Part shown: positions 15,677 to 24,307 of the stretch, piece by piece | Layout: each line of letters starts with the position of its first letter | Position numbering within the stretch: position 1 is the first letter of the stretch | From: Sphingobium sp. | Lineage (GTDB): Bacteria; Pseudomonadota; Alphaproteobacteria; Sphingomonadales; Sphingomonadaceae | DNA length: 32,345 nt | Reading direction: 5' to 3' | NCBI GenBank assembly: GCA_023266635.1 | Contig: JAHFPU010000006.1 | Location: forward strand, 1-32,345 | Translations under genes and position numbers: made by a program | Notes under the pieces: model-generated | Seen by the model: only the letters and a program-made list of their open reading frames with translations | What the model was told of the DNA's origin: nothing | The model's database searches: none

Positions 15677-17509
15677 TCAGGCCGCCTTGGAGCGGGACTG
15701 GCGCTTGCGCTCATTGGGATCGAGCCAGCGCTTGCGCAGGCGGATCGACTTGGGCGTCACCTCGACCATCTCGTCATCGTCGATATAGGCGATCGCCTGC
15801 TCCAGCGTCAGGCGGCGCGGCGGGGTCAGGCGCACGGCGTCGTCCTTGCCGCTGGCGCGGAAGTTGGTGAGCGCCTTGCTCTTCATCGGGTTGACTTCCA
15901 GATCGTCGGGCTTGGCGTTCTCGCCGACGATCATGCCCTCATAGAGCGCCTCGCCCACGCCGACCATCAGGATGCCGCGCTCTTCCAGCGGACCCAGCGC
16001 ATAGGCATTGGCCTCTCCCGCGCCGTTGGAGATCAGAACGCCATTCTTGCGGCCTTCGATCTTACCCTTGTGCGGACCGTACTTCTCGAACAGCCGGTTC
16101 ATGATGCCCGTGCCGCGCGTGTCGGACAGGAATTCGCCATGATAGCCGATCAGGCCGCGCGACGGCGCGGAGAAGGTGATGCGGGTCTTGCCGCCGCCCG
16201 ACGGACGCATGTCGGTCATCTCGGCCTTGCGGATATTCATCTTCTCGACAACGGTGCCCGAGAATTCCTCGTCCACATCGATGACGACGGTTTCGTACGG
16301 CTCGGTCCTGCCACCAGTCTCGTCTTCGCCAAACAGCACGCGCGGGCGGCTGATGCCCAGCTCATAGCCCTCGCGACGCATCGTCTCGATCAGCACGCCC
16401 AACTGAAGCTCGCCACGGCCGGCGACTTCGAAGCTGTCCTTGTCGGCGCTCTCCGTCACCTTGATCGCGACGTTCGATTCGGCTTCGCGCGCCAGACGAT
16501 CGCGGATCATGCGGCTGGTCACCTTGCTGCCCTCACGGCCCGCCATCGGCGAATCATTGACGGCAAAGCGCATCGACAGCGTCGGCGGATCGATCGGCTG
16601 CGCCTGGATGGGCACGGTGACCGAGGTGTCGGCAATGGTGTTCGCCACGGTCGCGACGGCGAGCCCCGCGAGCGAGATGATGTCGCCGGCCTTGGCTTCG
16701 TCCACGGGAACGCGCTCCAGACCCTGGAAGGACATGATCTTCGAGGCGCGGCCCGTCTCGATGACGTTGCCGTCCATGTCGAGCGCGTGGATCGCCTGGT
16801 TGACCTTTACCCGGCCGGAGGTGACGCGACCGGTCAGCACGCGGCCAAGGAAGTTGTCGCGGTCGAGCAGCGTCACCAGGAAGGTGAAGGGCGCATCGAC
16901 GTCGAGCGCGGGCGGCGGCACATGATCGACGATCTTCTGGAACATCGGGATCAGCGTGCCGGAGCGCGCCGAGGGGTCCTCGCTGGCGTAGCCATTACGG
17001 CCAGACGCATAGAGAACCGGAAAATCGAGCTGCTCGTCGGTGGCCTCCAGGCTCACGAACAAGTCGAACACCTCGTCCAGCACTTCCTGGATCCGTTCGT
17101 CCGGACGGTCGACCTTGTTGACGACGACAATCGGGCGCAGACCCAGCGCCAGCGCCTTGCCGGTCACGAACTTGGTCTGCGGCATCGCGCCTTCGGACGA
17201 ATCGACCAGCAGGATCACGCCGTCGACCATCGACAGGATGCGCTCCACCTCGCCGCCGAAGTCGGCGTGTCCGGGCGTGTCGACGATATTGATCCGGGTG
17301 TGCTCACCGGTCGGGCTGACCCACTCGACGGAGGTCGGCTTCGCCAGAATGGTGATGCCGCGCTCCTTTTCCAGGTCGTTGCTGTCCATTGCGCGCTCTT
17401 CGATGCGCTGGTTGTCGCGGAACGTGCCGGACTGGCGGAACAGCTGGTCGACCAGCGTGGTCTTGCCATGATCGACGTGCGCGATGATGGCCACATTGCG
17501 GAGGCTCAT
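15677..17509 (-). CDS. typA: Translational GTPase TypA/BipA
   Basis: A 610-residue ribosome-binding GTPase involved in ribosome assembly and stress or cold adaptation. The start MSLRNVAIIAHVDHGKTTLV gives the family length; the frame is open 26 codons further upstream without homology. Visible motifs are G1 AHVDHGKTT (residues 10-18), G2/G3 KERGITILAK and DTPGHADFGGEVER, and G4 NKVDRPD. Domain II follows, then the EF-G-like domains III and V (RPRVLFGEDETGGRTEP) and the TypA-specific C-terminal part (MSFQGLERVPVDEAKAGDI lies in domain II). The protein ends KRQSRSKAA. An unknown gene lies 96 bp upstream on the same strand. Hairpin 15601-15629 follows. Confidence 0.97.
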   Translation of the reverse strand: MSLRNVAIIAHVDHGKTTLVDQLFRQSGTFRDNQRIEERAMDSNDLEKERGITILAKPTSVEWVSPTGEHTRINIVDTPGHADFGGEVERILSMVDGVILLVDSSEGAMPQTKFVTGKALALGLRPIVVVNKVDRPDERIQEVLDEVFDLFVSLEATDEQLDFPVLYASGRNGYASEDPSARSGTLIPMFQKIVDHVPPPALDVDAPFTFLVTLLDRDNFLGRVLTGRVTSGRVKVNQAIHALDMDGNVIETGRASKIMSFQGLERVPVDEAKAGDIISLAGLAVATVANTIADTSVTVPIQAQPIDPPTLSMRFAVNDSPMAGREGSKVTSRMIRDRLAREAESNVAIKVTESADKDSFEVAGRGELQLGVLIETMRREGYELGISRPRVLFGEDETGGRTEPYETVVIDVDEEFSGTVVEKMNIRKAEMTDMRPSGGGKTRITFSAPSRGLIGYHGEFLSDTRGTGIMNRLFEKYGPHKGKIEGRKNGVLISNGAGEANAYALGPLEERGILMVGVGEALYEGMIVGENAKPDDLEVNPMKSKALTNFRASGKDDAVRLTPPRRLTLEQAIAYIDDDEMVEVTPKSIRLRKRWLDPNERKRQSRSKAA

Positions 17510-17605
17510 GAAGAATTTGCTCGTTCTGTGAGGAATGTTGGCCGCGCCATTAGCGGAAAGTCCGCTGCGCCGCAACAGCGCGGTCATAAAGACCGATTTG
17601 GCGTC

Positions 17606-18553
17606 TTAATGCTTGGTGGTCTTCAGCCCGCACTTCTTGCGGATATAGCGCGCCAGGTTCGGATCGCTGAGACCATTGCCCTTTTCATAGGTGGCGTGCA
17701 GCTCATCCCGGACCTTCTGCGCAGCGCTGCGCCGGTCGAGATCGCCGAAGCCGGTCTCGACGGACACAAGCTTTTCCAGCGCGGCATGAATGCTTTCGCT
17801 GACCTTCGAGCGGGCCGGTGTCTTGGGTTCTGGCCTTACTTCGACAGGATGCGTCGACGCGACGGCGGCGGATTCGACCGGCTTCGCTGCTATTTTCGCC
17901 TTCTTCGATGGCTGGCCAGCGTCCTTCTTGGCCTTCACCTTTGGCAGCTTGTCCTTTTTCGGAGGCTTTGAGACCAGCGCCACTGGGGCCACCGCTTCCG
18001 CCACAGGCGCTGGTTCCGCCAGTGGTGCCTGTTCAATCACAGCCGCTTGTTCAGCAACAGGCGCCGCTTCTAGAGCTACCACCGTCTCCACGCTCCGGAC
18101 CGGAGCGACGAAACCGTCTCCCAGCGCAGCGGGATCGGTGACCCGCACGCGCTCATAGGTCGTCCCGTTCAGGCGGACGACGCTATTGTCCCAATCGGCG
18201 CTTGCCTCGGCAAAGAAGGCCGGGTCGATCGGAACCGGCGTTCCGTTCGCGCCCTTGGCCGAATAGCCGGTGGCGATCAGATGATCGGTGGCCAGCACCT
18301 CGATCAACATGTCCTGCAACAGCTTGCGGCTTTCCACCTTGTCGAGATGGGCCTTGCCGACTTCCTGAAGAGCGGAGAGGATTTTCTTGCCGTCCCGCGT
18401 GCTCTGCGCGACCGACACCAGATGCTGGAGCGTCCCCGTAAAGCCGGGCTTGCTTTCATGCTCCTCGCGCACCGCCTGCTCGGCAAAATGCAGCCATGCG
18501 TCGCTCAGGGCCACGCCGGCTTTCCAGATCTGCCTTGATGGATCGGTTGTCAT
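17606..18553 (-). CDS. Unknown two-domain protein with Ala/Pro/Lys linker
   Basis: A 315-residue protein with no domain that I recognise. Residues 1 to about 150 look globular and helical (KAGVALSDAWLHFAEQAVRE at the start). A low-complexity linker of Ala, Pro, Val, Glu and then Lys covers about 160-245 (AKKDAGQPSKKAKIAAK). A short C-terminal domain at about 250-315 contains HAALEKLVSVETGFGDLDRR and ends in a basic segment, RYIRKKCGLKTTKH. There is no signal peptide or membrane segment. The basic linker suggests nucleic-acid or ribosome binding. It is upstream of typA on the same strand with a 96-bp gap, so cotranscription is possible but not shown. Confidence 0.75.
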   Translation of the reverse strand: MTTDPSRQIWKAGVALSDAWLHFAEQAVREEHESKPGFTGTLQHLVSVAQSTRDGKKILSALQEVGKAHLDKVESRKLLQDMLIEVLATDHLIATGYSAKGANGTPVPIDPAFFAEASADWDNSVVRLNGTTYERVRVTDPAALGDGFVAPVRSVETVVALEAAPVAEQAAVIEQAPLAEPAPVAEAVAPVALVSKPPKKDKLPKVKAKKDAGQPSKKAKIAAKPVESAAVASTHPVEVRPEPKTPARSKVSESIHAALEKLVSVETGFGDLDRRSAAQKVRDELHATYEKGNGLSDPNLARYIRKKCGLKTTKH

Positions 18554-18693
18554 CGGAAGCTGTTAACCAAAGACCAGAAACAGGAGGGACAGGATTCGCA
18601 AATAGCCACGGATTGCAACGATAGACTAGCGTGAAATCGCAGCATCATGGTTACTGGCCCCGCTAGCAGCGAATTGTTTCATCTTGCAACACG

Positions 18694-20088
18694 TCAAATG
18701 CGCGGCATCCGGTTCCATGCATCGAGGGCCGCGATCTTGTACGCCTCCGCCAAGGTGGGATAGTTGAAGGTGTTCTCAATGAAATAATCGAGCGTTCCGT
18801 GAAGGTTAAGGACTGCCTGGCCGATATGGATCAACTCGGTCGCACCTTCGCCCAGGATGTGGACGCCAAGAAGACGCCGGGTCTTGAGCGAGAAGATCAT
18901 CTTCATAAGCCCTTGATCCAGCCCCATGATATGTCCGCGCGACGTTTCGCGGAAGCGCGCGACGCCGCATTCATATTTAATGCCCTTCTCCCGCACCTCC
19001 TGCTCGCTCATCCCCACGGTCGAGATTTCCGGCACGGCATAGATGCCATAGGGGAAATATTGCGGTGCGGGCGGCATCGGCAGGTTGAAGGCGTGGCAGG
19101 CGGCGATGCGCCCCTGCTCCATCGACGTCGACGCCAAGCTGGGAAAGCCGATGACGTCCCCGGCCGCATAGATATGCGGGACGGATGTCTGGAAGGTGGC
19201 CGGGTCAACGGTCAGGCGGCCGCGCTTGTCGGTCTCCAGCCCGCATGTGTCGAGGCCGAGCGTGGCGGTGGCCCCTACCCGTCCGGCGGCATACAGCAGC
19301 ATCTCGGTGCGGATCGACCGCCCATCCTCCAGCGTGGTGACGACCTTCCCGCTCTCGTCCTTCTCCACAGTCGCCACCGGCGAACCTAGGCGGATGATCA
19401 TCCCCCTGTCTCGCAGCTGGTGAATGAACTCCTCGATGATCTCCCGGTCGATGAAGTCGAGAAAGGTCGTGCGGGGTTCGACCAGTGTGACCGCCACGTC
19501 GAGCGCGCTGAAGATCGTCGCATATTCGATGCCGATGACACCAGCGCCCACGACCGTTAGGCTGCGAGGCACGCGAGGCGCCTCGATCACGGCATCGCTG
19601 TCGAGGATGCATGTGTCGTCGAAGGGAATATCGTCGGGACGGAAGGGCGATGTGCCCACGGCGATCAGGAATTTTTCGGCTTGGACGACCAGTTCGCTCT
19701 CGTCCGGGGAGGTGACCGCGATCCGGTGCGGGTCCAGGAAGCGGGCGAAGCCGGACATTGTCCGCACGCCGTTACGCTGGAACTGGTGCTCCAGAACATC
19801 GACTTCATGCTCTAATGTTTTGGTGAGGCGCGATCCCAGATCGCTGCTGTCGATATCCTTCTTGACCCGATAGGATCGGCCATAGAAGCCGCGCTCGCGC
19901 CAGCCTGAAAGATTCAGCACGGTTTCGCGCAACGTCTTGGACGGGATTGTGCCGGTATGGACGGAAACGCCGCCGACGCGCCTGCGCCCCTCGACCACAA
20001 GGACAGTCTTGCCAAGTTTGGCGGCCTGCACGGCGGCGCGGCGCCCTGCCGGGCCGCTACCGATCACGACGAGATCATATGGCTCCAT
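18694..20088 (-). CDS. sthA: Soluble (Si-specific) NAD(P)+ transhydrogenase
   Basis: A 464-residue FAD-dependent transhydrogenase that balances NADPH and NADH. I chose MEPYDLVVIGSGPAG at 20088, which has a GGGGGAA ribosome binding site and gives the family length; 16 more in-frame codons upstream are unlikely. The FAD motif GSGPAGRRAAV is at residues 10-20. The active-site region SVHTGTIPSKTLRE lacks the redox disulfide of lipoamide or glutathione reductases, as expected for SthA. The NAD(P) fold is VVGAGVIGIEYATIF, the second FAD motif is IYAAGDVIG, and the C-terminus has FNYPTLAEAYKIAALDAWNR. It is a single gene, divergent from the telA operon. Confidence 0.95.
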   Translation of the reverse strand: MEPYDLVVIGSGPAGRRAAVQAAKLGKTVLVVEGRRRVGGVSVHTGTIPSKTLRETVLNLSGWRERGFYGRSYRVKKDIDSSDLGSRLTKTLEHEVDVLEHQFQRNGVRTMSGFARFLDPHRIAVTSPDESELVVQAEKFLIAVGTSPFRPDDIPFDDTCILDSDAVIEAPRVPRSLTVVGAGVIGIEYATIFSALDVAVTLVEPRTTFLDFIDREIIEEFIHQLRDRGMIIRLGSPVATVEKDESGKVVTTLEDGRSIRTEMLLYAAGRVGATATLGLDTCGLETDKRGRLTVDPATFQTSVPHIYAAGDVIGFPSLASTSMEQGRIAACHAFNLPMPPAPQYFPYGIYAVPEISTVGMSEQEVREKGIKYECGVARFRETSRGHIMGLDQGLMKMIFSLKTRRLLGVHILGEGATELIHIGQAVLNLHGTLDYFIENTFNYPTLAEAYKIAALDAWNRMPRI

Positions 20089-20319
20089 GGCTTCCCCCCA
20101 CGCGCCGGCACACGGCGCCTTGTCGGCCACAGACATCCCCTAATATGGTTATCATTATGTGAAACACGCCGGAATGCAACGGAAAGCGGCGGACTTGATC
20201 CTGCGGGCTTGATCGTCCGGGATGGCTTCCGTCGAGCGGCCATCGCCGTTATACCACCTCAGCGCATCGCCACTTGATGCCAAGGTGTTTTATATACATA
20301 TGACACCTAAGGAGATGAT

Positions 20320-21546
20320 ATGGCCTCGACCGCGACGACGACCGAAACGCAAGACGCAATCGAAACGCTGACACTGGACGCGCCGAACCCGGTGCCCACC
20401 GTTACGCCGGAAAAGGCGGCGGGACTGGTGCCGCTGGATGACGGCAAGCGCTCGAAGCTGGACGAGAAGGTCGACGCTTTTGTCGAGGACCTGGTGGCGC
20501 AGGACGCGAACAGCCCCGAATTCGGCATGCGGGTCGATCAGCTCACCAATATGGGCCGCAAGGAAATCGCCGACGCCGCCGGGCATAGCAACCGCTTTCT
20601 CGACCGCCCGGTCCGCGCGATAGATTCCGACAACAGCGTCGGCGCGGACCTCGCCGAACTGCGCCGTACGGTCGAGGATCTGGACCCCGCGAAGCGCGGC
20701 AGCCTGACCGCGCCCCGCAAGCTGTTCGGCATCATCCCGTTCGGCAACAAGATGCGGAATTATTTCGACGGCTACAAAAGCGCGCAGGGCCATATCAACG
20801 GCATCCTTGGCAGCCTCGCGGGCGGCAAGGACACGCTGATCAAGGACAATGCCGCCATCGACGTCGAACGCCAGAATATGTGGGCGTCGATGGGCAAGCT
20901 GGAGCAGATGATCCACATCAGCAAGACGATGGACGCCCGGCTGGAGGCCAAGGCGCTCGAACTGGATTCCTCCGATCCTGCCAAGGCCAAGGCAGTCCGT
21001 GAGACCGCGCTCTTCTACGTCCGGCAGCGCAGCCAGGACTTGCTGACCCAGATGGCGGTGACGGTGCAGGGCTATCTCGCGCTCGATCTGGTCAAGAAGA
21101 ACAATGTCGAGCTGGTGAAGGGCGTCGACCGCGCATCCACCACCACGGTCGCCGCGCTGCGCACCGCCGTCACCGTCGCGCAGGCGCTGGTCGGGCAAAG
21201 GCTGGTGCTGGAGCAGATCACCGCGCTCAACACCACGACCGCGAACATGATCGATTCGACCGGCGAGATGCTCAAGACGCAGACCGCCCAGATCCACGAA
21301 CAGGCGGCCTCCAGCACCATTCCTATCGAAACGCTGCAGCGCGCGTTCCAGAATATCTACGACACGATGGACAGCATCGACACCTTTAAGCTGAAGGCGC
21401 TGGAATCGATGAAGACGACCATCGGCACCCTCTCCAACGAGGTCGAGAAGTCGAAAGGCTATATCGCCCGCGCCGAGGGGCAGGCGCAGTCGCAGCTGAG
21501 CGGCGGATCGGCCAGCAATCCCCTGCTGAGCGCCATCGAGGCATAG
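20320..21546 (+). CDS. telA: Toxic anion resistance protein, TelA family
   Basis: A 408-residue cytosolic protein of the TelA (tellurite resistance, PF05816) family, recognised by NMGRKEIADAAGHSNRFLDR, LFGIIPFGNKMRNYFDGYKS, EKQ-like helical blocks and LQRAFQNIYDTMDSIDTFKL. It is almost entirely alpha-helical and probably coiled coil. The family is linked to tellurite and cell-wall antimicrobial tolerance, but its molecular action is unknown. An AAGGAG ribosome binding site lies 5 nt before the ATG. It is followed after 3 bp by a membrane protein gene, the typical partner arrangement. The short direct upstream region AGGTGT-N14-ACACCT (20285-20308 area) may be regulatory. Confidence 0.93.
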   Translation: MASTATTTETQDAIETLTLDAPNPVPTVTPEKAAGLVPLDDGKRSKLDEKVDAFVEDLVAQDANSPEFGMRVDQLTNMGRKEIADAAGHSNRFLDRPVRAIDSDNSVGADLAELRRTVEDLDPAKRGSLTAPRKLFGIIPFGNKMRNYFDGYKSAQGHINGILGSLAGGKDTLIKDNAAIDVERQNMWASMGKLEQMIHISKTMDARLEAKALELDSSDPAKAKAVRETALFYVRQRSQDLLTQMAVTVQGYLALDLVKKNNVELVKGVDRASTTTVAALRTAVTVAQALVGQRLVLEQITALNTTTANMIDSTGEMLKTQTAQIHEQAASSTIPIETLQRAFQNIYDTMDSIDTFKLKALESMKTTIGTLSNEVEKSKGYIARAEGQAQSQLSGGSASNPLLSAIEA

Positions 21547-21549
21547 GGG

Positions 21550-22269
21550 ATGGCGCGGTCCGACCAGGTTCTCGCCGACGCAGAGGCGATTCTGCGCCGC
21601 CATAGCGAGCGAGGGCAGAGCCTGTCGACGCGCGCCCGCGCCAGGCGCAACGCCGGGATCATGCGCAAGCTGGGCCGGATCACAGCCGTAGCCTTCGCGA
21701 TCCTGATGGCGGCGATGGTGACCGGCTGGTTCATCCCGCTGGGTGCGAACGGCGTCATGATCGTCCTGGCCGCATTGATCCTGGCGACGCTGTTGGTGGC
21801 GCTCCTTCCTTCAGAGCGGACCGTGAAGGCGACGGCGCTGGCCGAGACCGATCTGAAGGCCCTGCCGCTCCAGACCGAAATCTGGCTCGAAAGCCAGCGC
21901 AAGGCTCTGCCCGCCCCGGCCGTGAAGCTGATCGACAGCATCGGCGTGCGGCTGGAAACGCTGGCGCCGCAGCTAAGCCGCCTCAATCCGCAGGAGCCGG
22001 CAGCGGTGGAGGTGCGCAAGCTCCTGTCCGATCATCTGCCCGAACTGGTCACCGGCTATCAGAGCATCCCCGAACCGCTCCGCCGTGAAGAGCGCAACGG
22101 CCGCGTGCCGGAGCAGCAGCTGATAGACGGCCTGTCCGTCATCAACGGCGAGATCGACCGGATGACGGAACAGCTCGCCAGCGGCGATCTCGACAAGCTC
22201 GCCACGCAGAACCGTTTTCTGGAACTGAAATATCAGGAAGCCAAGGCCCTGGGGGAGCCGGGGCTGTAG
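21550..22269 (+). CDS. Membrane-anchored TelA operon partner (XpaC-like arrangement)
   Basis: A 239-residue protein 3 bp behind telA, certainly cotranscribed. A basic N-terminal helix (ADAEAILRRHSERG) is followed by two transmembrane helices at about 44-62 and 67-86. A cytosolic helical part follows, with ETDLKALPLQTEIWLESQRK and a C-terminal coiled-coil-like tail (GEIDRMTEQLASGDLDKLAT). TelA-family genes often pair with membrane proteins of the XpaC type. This resembles one in layout, but I see no decisive motif. The frame continues in a hydrophobic, well-coded stretch right behind the TAG stop (22270-22443), so the stop may not be the natural end in relatives. Confidence 0.8.
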   Translation: MARSDQVLADAEAILRRHSERGQSLSTRARARRNAGIMRKLGRITAVAFAILMAAMVTGWFIPLGANGVMIVLAALILATLLVALLPSERTVKATALAETDLKALPLQTEIWLESQRKALPAPAVKLIDSIGVRLETLAPQLSRLNPQEPAAVEVRKLLSDHLPELVTGYQSIPEPLRREERNGRVPEQQLIDGLSVINGEIDRMTEQLASGDLDKLATQNRFLELKYQEAKALGEPGL

Positions 22270-22443
22270 CCGTCCCGGAACCGGCCCCTGATCCACCTCA
22301 CCCTCATCCTCGTCGACTTCCTCACCGGCCTCATCGTGGCCGGGGTTTGGGCGCTGCTCGCCATATCGGCGGGCGTCGCCGCGATGGTCGGTCTGGCGGT
22401 CGCGGGGGTCACGGCATTCCGCCGTTGGCGTGGCCGTCAATAG
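22270..22443 (+). other. Hydrophobic open frame directly behind the amber stop of the TelA partner
   Basis: In the same frame as the preceding gene, 57 codons stay open after its TAG to another TAG at 22441. They encode LIHLTLILVDFLTGLIVAG, WALLAISAGVAAMVGLAVAG and the basic end FRRWRGRQ, two likely membrane helices with a positive-inside tail. Codon third positions are nearly all G or C, as in real genes here. No ATG precedes the helices; possible starts are CTG at 22288 or GTG at 22336. It could be a small gene with a rare start, a lost C-terminal part of the upstream gene, or a readthrough extension. Confidence 0.4.
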
Positions 22444-22534
22444 GGTTAACGACCCTTTATTGCCTTTTTGCGGCGAGTTGAGTAAGAAAAGGCCAAGAAC
22501 AAGAATCGCCATGGGCAAAACTGGACAGGTCGCG

Positions 22535-22669
22535 ATGTCCGAATTTGCTGAATTCTCTGAAAATCAGATGCGCGAACTGAAAGAGCCGGCCCCTCCCAGC
22601 CATGCATTTGGCAAAGATCATGGGAAAGCCGGCCGCCGGAAATCGCACCTCGTGCGGTCAACGGCATGA
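22535..22669 (+). CDS. Possible small protein (44 residues)
   Basis: A short frame starting MSEFAEFSENQMRELKEPAP and ending RRKSHLVRSTA. An in-frame ATG at 22511 would add eight residues. The N-terminal half looks like a helical acidic peptide and the rest is basic. The ribosome binding site is weak. It ends 15 bp before the next gene, so the two could be cotranscribed. I do not recognise it, and it may not be translated. Confidence 0.3.
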   Translation: MSEFAEFSENQMRELKEPAPPSHAFGKDHGKAGRRKSHLVRSTA

Positions 22670-22684
22670 GGGAGGAATGGTCCG

Positions 22685-22873
22685 ATGAATTCAAGCCCAA
22701 CGACAGATATACATCCCGTCGTCAGTGCGCCCGAACAGGTGGACCTGAACTGGAACGAGCAGCTGACTCAGTTCTACAAAGAGCATTCGGACAGCGCGCG
22801 TTTCCTGTTCAAGATCGGCGCGACCTTCGCCTTCATCACCGCAACGATTTCGCTACTGGCCCTGATGGCCTAA
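22685..22873 (+). CDS. Small single-pass membrane protein of unknown function
   Basis: A 62-residue protein, MNSSPTTDIHPVVSAPEQVD at the start and one C-terminal transmembrane helix (FLFKIGATFAFITATISLLA, about residues 40-59). A GGAGG ribosome binding site lies 9 nt before the ATG. It reads as a tail-anchored small protein. A strong hairpin (22879-22898) follows between it and the convergent next gene. No family is recognised. Confidence 0.65.
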   Translation: MNSSPTTDIHPVVSAPEQVDLNWNEQLTQFYKEHSDSARFLFKIGATFAFITATISLLALMA

Positions 22874-22878
22874 AAGCT

Positions 22879-22898
22879 GGGGCCTGACGACAGGCCCC
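22879..22898 (-). terminator. Bidirectional terminator between convergent small genes
   Basis: A perfect 8-bp stem pairs GGGGCCTG with CAGGCCCC around loop ACGA. On the minus strand it is followed by AGCTTTTAG, a short T-run, so it best serves the leftward gene at 22903-23088. Confidence 0.7.
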
Positions 22899-22902
22899 GC
22901 GG

Positions 22903-23088
22903 TCAGATGAATTGCCTGACCGCCATGACGCCCAGAATGACCGACGCCCCCAGCGACAGCCCGCACAGCATATAGCCGACATAGATCAGCACGGGGGGAT
23001 GCGCCCGCTGCAGCTTAACGTTGCGGCTCGCCGCAGACAGGATGAAGCTGGCCAGAAACCCGTAGGTCAGCGCCGCGAATGCCGTCAT
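22903..23088 (-). CDS. Small two-helix membrane protein of unknown function
   Basis: A 61-residue protein starting MTAFAALTYGFLASFILSAA, with two membrane helices (about 4-20 and 34-57). They are separated by a short basic loop, SRNVKLQRAHPP, and the protein ends VMAVRQFI. The length and simple hairpin layout suggest a small inner-membrane protein. It has its own terminator and no obvious operon partner; DUF4126 lies upstream on the same strand, 65 bp away. I do not recognise a family. Confidence 0.65.
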   Translation of the reverse strand: MTAFAALTYGFLASFILSAASRNVKLQRAHPPVLIYVGYMLCGLSLGASVILGVMAVRQFI

Positions 23089-23153
23089 GATCCCTTACCC
23101 CGAAATGCCCGTTCGCAGCCTGTTTTGCCGGGGAAAGATTAGAACATCATTAA

Positions 23154-23786
23154 CTACGCAACCGGTTGGTCGAAATTTCCGCCCAGCTCTTCCCTATGCG
23201 GCCGCTCTTTACGCCGCAGTCGGGCGAACAGCCGGCGCAGCAGCATCAGCGCCACGATCGTCCCCGCGATCATCAGGACCGCGAGCAGCACAGCAAACGC
23301 AGGATGAGCGAACACCGCGAACAGCAGTCCGGCGGACACCACATCCTCCCCCGTCGAGACGACCGCATTGCTGAACGGCTCCGGACTCGCACTCACGACC
23401 GCGCGCGTCCCCGCCTTCGCCGAGTGAGTAAGCAACGTCGCGCCCCCGCCCAGCAGCAGCGTCGCCACCTGCCAGGCCGGATCGCCGGCATCGACGAGCG
23501 CCAGCGCCAGAAGCGCCCCGCCCACCGGCCGCACCAGCGTATGCACCGCGTCCCATACGGTATCGACGATGGCGATCTTGTCCGCCAGAAACTCCGCCAG
23601 CGCGCCCGCCGCCGCGATCCCGATGATCCAGCCATTGGCCAGCACATCGAGCGCGTGCAGATGCTCCGGCATCGCAACCCATCCGAACCGCATCGCCATC
23701 CCCACGGCGAACACGCACAGATATAGCCGCCAGCCCGCCAGCAGACTGACGCTCGCGGCCACGCCCAATATCTGGATGATGTCCAT
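23154..23786 (-). CDS. DUF4126 family membrane protein
   Basis: A 210-residue protein of the DUF4126 family. It starts MDIIQILGVAASVSLLAGWR, and further typical parts are VLANGWIIGIAAAGALAEFL, ADKIAIVDTVWDAVHTLVRP and LLTHSAKAGTRAVVSASPEP. About five or six hydrophobic segments mark it as an inner-membrane protein. The family's function is unknown. The C-terminus is basic (RRLFARLRRKERPHREEL). Its start lies about 60 bp from the tRNA-Gln gene on the same strand, downstream of it. Confidence 0.88.
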   Translation of the reverse strand: MDIIQILGVAASVSLLAGWRLYLCVFAVGMAMRFGWVAMPEHLHALDVLANGWIIGIAAAGALAEFLADKIAIVDTVWDAVHTLVRPVGGALLALALVDAGDPAWQVATLLLGGGATLLTHSAKAGTRAVVSASPEPFSNAVVSTGEDVVSAGLLFAVFAHPAFAVLLAVLMIAGTIVALMLLRRLFARLRRKERPHREELGGNFDQPVA

Positions 23787-23847
23787 CCACGCAGCCTATC
23801 ACGGCGCACGACGGGTCGCCTATGCAAAACGCGCTGGGAGGGAGTGC

Positions 23848-23921
23848 TGGATGCCCCGCGAGGATTCGAACCTCGATTGACGGAGTCAGAGTCCGTAGTC
23901 TTACCATTAGACGACAGGGCA
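23848..23921 (-). tRNA. tRNA-Gln (anticodon CUG)
   Basis: On the minus strand the acceptor stem pairs TGCCCTG with CGGGGCA. The anticodon stem ACGGA/TCCGT holds the loop CTCTGAC, so the anticodon is CTG (reads CAG). The T arm is CGAGGTTCGAATCCTCG. The weak first pair U1-A72 is typical of tRNA-Gln. CCA (23850-23848) is encoded after the discriminator base. There is no integrase or duplicated 3' end nearby, so no integration at this site is indicated. Confidence 0.93.
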
Positions 23922-24307
23922 TCATGTCCGGCCACAGGCCGAAGCGAAGTGCGCAGATAGGCCCAGTTGTCGGGAGGGTCAAGACCGTTCGCGCGCCATC
24001 CCGGTTACAAAATTATCCGCAAAACCCTCTGGCGACGCGCGCCGGAAATGCGGGACATTCCGGGCGCGCCGCGTCCGTCCGGAGCGCGGACATCTGTACT
24101 TCGGGGCCCATCCTGTCCCGCCTTGGACCGCCCAATCCCGTCAACTTGCGCTTTCCCGATGCCCGGCCTACTCTGTCATCAAGTACCGGCGCCTTCCCGG
24201 CGTGCGGAGAGCATAAGAGTACGGCCTTGGCGCAGCGCAGCAGCCCATCGCCGCAGAATCCCCCGACTGGTCCCATAAAGGGCGGGGGTGCCACTGCGGC
24301 TCCCCCC
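23922..24307. other. Intergenic region between tRNA-Gln and ppx/gppA
   Basis: About 390 bp without a supported gene. The ppx/gppA frame is open throughout, even across the tRNA gene, but this part reads as low-complexity Pro/Ser/Arg sequence without family similarity. It contains the tRNA promoter on one strand and presumably the ppx promoter on the other. I found no clear promoter, hairpin or repeat. Confidence 0.5.

Noticed and set aside
15665-17971. Rightward open frame of 768 codons opposite typA and its neighbour
   Set aside because: Antisense shadow of typA; the typA frame has all GTPase motifs.
20290-21603. Leftward open frame of 437 codons opposite telA
   Set aside because: Antisense shadow; telA has a ribosome binding site and family motifs.
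23848-23921. tRNA-Gln as an integration site of a mobile element
   Set aside because: No integrase, no repeated tRNA 3' end and ordinary housekeeping genes on both sides.
23822-24307. N-terminal extension of ppx/gppA across the tRNA gene
   Set aside because: It overlaps a functional-looking tRNA and reads as low-complexity sequence without family similarity.
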